A stretch of DNA of 64,000 bases from Salinibaculum sp. SYNS191. Its GTDB lineage: Archaea > Halobacteriota > Halobacteria > Halobacteriales > Haloarculaceae. The position numbers and the translations under genes are program-made. Positions 60,866 to 64,000 of the stretch are shown in pieces (the first letter of the stretch is position 1; each line of letters starts with the position of its first letter). The stretch is from the NCBI RefSeq assembly GCF_037338445.1, contig NZ_CP147838.1, positions 496,001 through 560,000 on the forward strand, given 5' to 3'. Below the pieces are notes generated by a model, which saw only the letters and a list, made by a program, of their open reading frames with translations, was not told the origin of the DNA and did no database searches.

Positions 60866-61024
60866 ATGACGCCAAATCCGTCCACTCCCGGCGAGCCAGC
60901 AGGAACGAACACCCGGCAGATGCCGCGCTACAACTGCCCGAAGTGTACCGGCAGTCTGCACCGGGAGGAGCGCGTCCTGGTATGTGTAAGCTGTCGACAC
61001 GTCCCGAAACACGGGGCAGATTGA
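60866..61024 (+). CDS. 52-residue zinc-knuckle microprotein
   Basis: The product begins MTPNPSTPGEPAGTNTRQMP and has CPKC and CVSC pairs around a short loop, ending RHVPKHGAD. One zinc ribbon is expected. TATA TTTAAG about 27 bases before the ATG indicates a leaderless message. Similar microproteins are common in haloarchaea and mostly uncharacterised. Confidence 0.72.
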   Translation: MTPNPSTPGEPAGTNTRQMPRYNCPKCTGSLHREERVLVCVSCRHVPKHGAD

Positions 61025-61097
61025 CCGCCGCCGCGAGCGACCAGGGGCCGGACAGGCCGAGCCTAGGGTTTTCACAGCGGCACCAGTAATGACGCAC

Positions 61098-61376
61098 ATG
61101 GCAGCGCGAACGCGTGCGCACGTCTTCGTCAGCGGGAACGTCCAGGGCGTCTACTTCCGTGCAACCACTCGCGAGACCGCAGAGCGCCACGGCGTCGACG
61201 GCTGGGTGCGCAATCTGGACGACGGCCGCGTCGAGGCAGTCTTCGAGGGGCCGGAGGCCGACGTCGAGCGACTCGTCGAGTTCTGCCACGAGGGCAGCGA
61301 CGCGGCCCGCGTCGACGACGTGGACGTGACCTACGCGGAACCGGAGGGAGTCGAGGGTTTCAGAATCCGCTACTGA
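61098..61376 (+). CDS. acyP: Acylphosphatase
   Basis: The 92-residue enzyme hydrolyses carboxyl-phosphate bonds. It shows the family motifs RAHVFVSGNVQGVYFRATTR (phosphate loop and catalytic Arg) and GVDGWVRNLDDGRVEAVFEG (catalytic Asn). The full length matches typical acylphosphatases. Two in-frame ATGs exist at 61089 and 61098. The second places the family N-terminus correctly. Confidence 0.93.
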   Translation: MAARTRAHVFVSGNVQGVYFRATTRETAERHGVDGWVRNLDDGRVEAVFEGPEADVERLVEFCHEGSDAARVDDVDVTYAEPEGVEGFRIRY

Positions 61377-61394
61377 GCGCCAGCGACTACCCCC

Positions 61395-61402
61395 AATATA
61401 AA
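61395..61402 (+). promoter_or_regulatory. TATA box of the nuoH-like gene
   Basis: AATATAAA lies 25-32 bases before the ATG at 61427, the standard haloarchaeal leaderless spacing, and fixes that start over the in-frame codon at 61409. Confidence 0.75.
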
Positions 61403-61426
61403 GGGGCCGTGGGAACGGGGCAGCAG

Positions 61427-62605
61427 ATGCTCGGGGCCACGGCGTGGACTGTTCCGTATGAGTGGGTCCCGGACAGTCACCGCAGTAGCGTCGCGCGCCA
61501 GGAGACGGACCGTCACCGGGAGTGGGTCGCCGTGACGGCACCGGTGCTGGCGACGCCGCTGGTGGACGCGCTCGCGGAGGCGTTCGGATTCGCCCCCGAC
61601 GGGTCCCTCGGGAGTTTCGTCGGCGGGCTGGCTGGTGGCGCGCTCGTCGTCGCGGTCATCCTCGTCAACGCGGCCATCGCCGGCCCGTGGGCGAAACGGC
61701 GCATCTACTCGGGGTTCGGCGACAAGGTCGGTCCGAGCAGACACGGCCCCGCGGGCTTGCTCATCATCGTCGCGGACTCGCTGCGAATGCTATCGAAGGA
61801 ACTCGTCGTCCCCGAGCGGGTGGACCGACCGGCGTTCGACCTCGCCCCGCTGGTCATGGCCGCGTCCGCGCTCATCGGCTTCGCGGTCGTCCCCTTCGGC
61901 ACGATGTTCGGTATCGACTTCCAGCTCGCGGACCCGGCCTCCGGCCTGGCCTTTGCCTTCGCCGTCGCCTCGCTGGCGTCGCTCGGGCTGGTGATGGCGG
62001 GCTACGCGTCGAACAACAAGTTCTCGTTCATAGGCGGGTTGCGTGCGGTGGCCCAGACCCTCGCATACGAGATACCACTGGTGCTGACCGGTGCCTCGGT
62101 CGTCATCTTCGCCGGGACCCTCCGGATGAGCGAAATCGTGGCTGCACAGCAGGAGACGCTGTTCGCGCTCGGGCCGCTCGTCGTCCCCTCGTGGTACGCG
62201 TTCGTCAACCCGTTCGCGTTCGTCCTGTTCGTGATTGCGAACCTCGCGGAGGTCGGCCGGAACCCGTTCGACATCCCGGAGGCGCCGCAGGAAATCGTCG
62301 CGGGGCACATGACGGAGTACTCGTCGGTGTACTTCGTGTTGCTGTACCTGGCCGAGTTCCTGCACATCTTCCTCGGCGGTGCCATCGTGGCGACGCTCTT
62401 CCTGGGTGGCCCCGCCGGACCCGTCCTCCCGGGCCCGGTCTGGATGTTCGTCAAGATATGGGCCGTGTTCCTGTTCACCCAGTGGGCGCGGGTCTCGCTG
62501 CCGCGGCTCCGAATCGACCAGTTGCTCGAACTCGGCTGGAAGGGGCTGCTGGTCGCCGCCTTCGGGAACTTCGTGCTGACGGCGGTCATCGTCGCCGTGG
62601 TCTGA
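61427..62605 (+). CDS. NuoH (complex I membrane subunit) paralogue without other nuo genes nearby
   Basis: The 392-residue protein has about eight membrane helices and the NuoH quinone-site and loop motifs: GPAGLLIIVADSLRMLSKEL, YASNNKFSFIGGLRAVAQTL, LAEVGRNPFDIPEAPQEIVA and GHMTEYSSVYFVLLYLAEFL. NuoH forms the quinone chamber of complex I. No nuoA-N neighbour is present here, so it is either an extra copy or part of a different membrane hydrogenase-like complex. Length and motifs are intact. Confidence 0.88.
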   Translation: MLGATAWTVPYEWVPDSHRSSVARQETDRHREWVAVTAPVLATPLVDALAEAFGFAPDGSLGSFVGGLAGGALVVAVILVNAAIAGPWAKRRIYSGFGDKVGPSRHGPAGLLIIVADSLRMLSKELVVPERVDRPAFDLAPLVMAASALIGFAVVPFGTMFGIDFQLADPASGLAFAFAVASLASLGLVMAGYASNNKFSFIGGLRAVAQTLAYEIPLVLTGASVVIFAGTLRMSEIVAAQQETLFALGPLVVPSWYAFVNPFAFVLFVIANLAEVGRNPFDIPEAPQEIVAGHMTEYSSVYFVLLYLAEFLHIFLGGAIVATLFLGGPAGPVLPGPVWMFVKIWAVFLFTQWARVSLPRLRIDQLLELGWKGLLVAAFGNFVLTAVIVAVV

Positions 62606-62653
62606 ATCGCCGCGGGCCCCACAGTTTTGCCCCCGCCGCTCGTACGCTCGGAC

Positions 62654-64000
62654 ATGATTACGGGTTCGGAGATGGCCGTCGTGGACGCCAACGCCGCCGC
62701 CCTCGGCGTGCCGCGCAAGCAGTTGATGGAGTCGAGCGGCAACGCCGTCGCGCGGGCGGTCCGACAGCTCGCCGACGGGGGTGACAGCGTCACCGTCGTC
62801 GCCGGCCGGGGCAACAACGGCGGGGACGCGCTCGTCGCCGCGCGCTTTCTCGACGAGTTCGACCTCAGTGTCCGCCTGCTGGGCCGCGGGGAGACCATCA
62901 CGACGGACATCGCGCGGGAGAACTGGGAATCCCTCCAGCGCTGCGCCTACGACGCGACGGAGGTTCGGGACTCGACCGACGTCGAACTCGGCGACCCCGA
63001 CATCGTCGTCGATGCCATGCTGGGGACGGGCATCAGCGGCGCGCTCCGGGAACCCGCGGCGACGGCCGCGGCGGTGATGAACGACGCCGACGCGACGGTC
63101 CTCTCCGTCGACGTGCCCTCCGGCCTGGACGCGGAGACGGGCGACCTGGCCGAGAACGCGGTCGAGGCCGACCACGTCGTCACGTTCCACGACACGAAGC
63201 CCGGCCTCGGTGACATCGACGCGCCCGTGACCATCGCGGAAATCGGCATCCCCGACGCGGCCCAGTCGTTCGTCGAGCGCGGCGACCTGCTACGGCTCAC
63301 CAGAGACCCGGAGAGTCACAAGGGCGACCACGGCGAGGTGCTGGTCGTCGGCGGGGGTCCCTACACGGGCGCGCCGGCGCTGGCCGGCTACGCGGCGCTT
63401 CGCGCGGGCGCGGACCTGGTCCGGGTCGCCTGTCCGACGGCCGTCGCCCACGAGATACAGGGCTACAGCGAGAACCTCATCGTGCGGCCCGTCGACGGCC
63501 GCCGCCTCGAACCCGAACACGTCGGCCCATTGCGGGAACTCGCGGCGGAACACGACGCGATGGTCCTCGGGCCCGGCCTCGGCGACCACGAATCCACGCT
63601 CGAAGCAGTGGCCGGCCTGCTGGAGAGTTTCCGCGGCACCGCCGTCGTCGACGCCGACGCGCTCCAGGTGGTCCCGGACGTGGACACGGACGCAGAACTC
63701 ATCTGCACCCCGCACCAGGGCGAACTGGTTGCGATGGGCGGCGAGACGGCGGCCGACTGGCGGGAGCGACGCGACCTGGTGGAAGCCTTCGCCGCTGACG
63801 TCGGGCACACGCTGCTCGTGAAGGGCGCGGCCGACATCGTCTCCGACGGCCGGACGACGCGAGTCAGCAGGACCGGGAACCCGGGGATGACCGTCGGCGG
63901 CACCGGGGACGTCCTCGCGGGCGTCACGGGTGCGCTCGCGGCCACGCAGGAGCCGATGCACGCGGCGGCGATGGGCGCGTTCGTCAACGGCCGTGCCGGC
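62654..64000 (+). CDS. nnr: Bifunctional NAD(P)H-hydrate epimerase/dehydratase, partial at right edge
   Basis: The open frame of 449 codons runs off the window. The N-terminal YjeF-type epimerase (MITGSEMAVVDANAAALGVP, VVAGRGNNGGDALVAARFLD, VDVPSGLDAETG) is followed from about residue 215 by the ADP-dependent dehydratase domain (HKGDHGEVLVVGGGPYTGAP, CTPHQGELVAM, RTGNPGMTVGGTGDVLAGVT). It repairs damaged NAD(P)HX. Only the C-terminal tail is missing. Confidence 0.94.
   Translation, partial: MITGSEMAVVDANAAALGVPRKQLMESSGNAVARAVRQLADGGDSVTVVAGRGNNGGDALVAARFLDEFDLSVRLLGRGETITTDIARENWESLQRCAYDATEVRDSTDVELGDPDIVVDAMLGTGISGALREPAATAAAVMNDADATVLSVDVPSGLDAETGDLAENAVEADHVVTFHDTKPGLGDIDAPVTIAEIGIPDAAQSFVERGDLLRLTRDPESHKGDHGEVLVVGGGPYTGAPALAGYAALRAGADLVRVACPTAVAHEIQGYSENLIVRPVDGRRLEPEHVGPLRELAAEHDAMVLGPGLGDHESTLEAVAGLLESFRGTAVVDADALQVVPDVDTDAELICTPHQGELVAMGGETAADWRERRDLVEAFAADVGHTLLVKGAADIVSDGRTTRVSRTGNPGMTVGGTGDVLAGVTGALAATQEPMHAAAMGAFVNGRAG

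Overview
This window is a stretch of haloarchaeal chromosome (class Halobacteria). The DNA is GC-rich and the predicted proteins are strongly acidic. Many genes have an archaeal TATA element about 27 bases before the start codon, which implies leaderless mRNAs. The tRNA-Trp carries the class-typical intron. Several proteins belong to families I know mainly or only from haloarchaea, and others are archaeal signatures (TFB, RNase P p30, aIF2-beta-like protein, archaeal-type SAM synthetase, DacZ, RIB7-type reductase). I cannot fix the genus from the sequence alone.

Layout. 1-3.8 kb: partial acetyltransferase, zinc microprotein, guaB, and the haloarchaeal families DUF5794 and DUF5795. 3.8-4.0 kb: intron-containing tRNA-Trp. 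4.1-7.5 kb: a signalling cluster with two paralogous winged-helix proteins, a bacterio-opsin-activator-like HTH protein behind a perfect inverted repeat, and a membrane histidine kinase with an abnormal ATP-binding site. 7.7-13.4 kb: one 1926-residue secreted protein with about 22 copies of a Gln/Val/Ala-rich 23-residue repeat, beta-sandwich-like domains and mucin-like Thr stalks. 13.6-18.1 kb: menaquinone genes menB, menA, menC and menE. 18.1-32.7 kb: mostly housekeeping and redox genes, including an epimerase, a blue-copper protein, a riboflavin reductase, a thioredoxin reductase, TFB, an MFS transporter, TrkH and purD. 32.8-50.4 kb: HemAT oxygen sensor, DUF255 protein, cysteine synthase, SAM synthetase, FKBP, pyrB-pyrI, two ParA/RecA-like ATPases, exosome-associated protein with RNase P p30, gshA, coaD and a mini-TFB. 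50.6-54.9 kb: tRNA-Leu with a partial second copy of its 3' end, a CobT-like protein, the dacZ-mscS pair, UPF0058 and DUF555. 55.9-60.3 kb: a gene-poor, visibly less GC-rich accessory stretch of mostly unrecognised small membrane or secreted proteins. 60.5-64 kb: microproteins, acylphosphatase, a NuoH paralogue without other complex I genes, and the start of the NAD(P)HX repair enzyme.

Links between genes. menBACE together cover most of naphthoquinone ring synthesis, and a cupredoxin and a NuoH paralogue elsewhere in the window would act in the same respiratory context. dacZ (c-di-AMP synthesis) overlaps a mechanosensitive channel gene by one base, which suggests coupling of the second messenger to osmotic control. 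Thiol metabolism is represented by cysteine synthase, gshA (gamma-glutamylcysteine), TrxB and two thioredoxin-fold proteins, although these are scattered.

The least described content is the giant repeat protein at 7669-13449 together with the regulator and sensor cluster just upstream. Other candidates are the inverted repeats before the HTH gene (4914-4958), before dacZ (52142-52163) and before the SnoaL-like gene (57864-57898), and the structured leader before UPF0058. No insertion sequence, CRISPR array or rRNA was seen.
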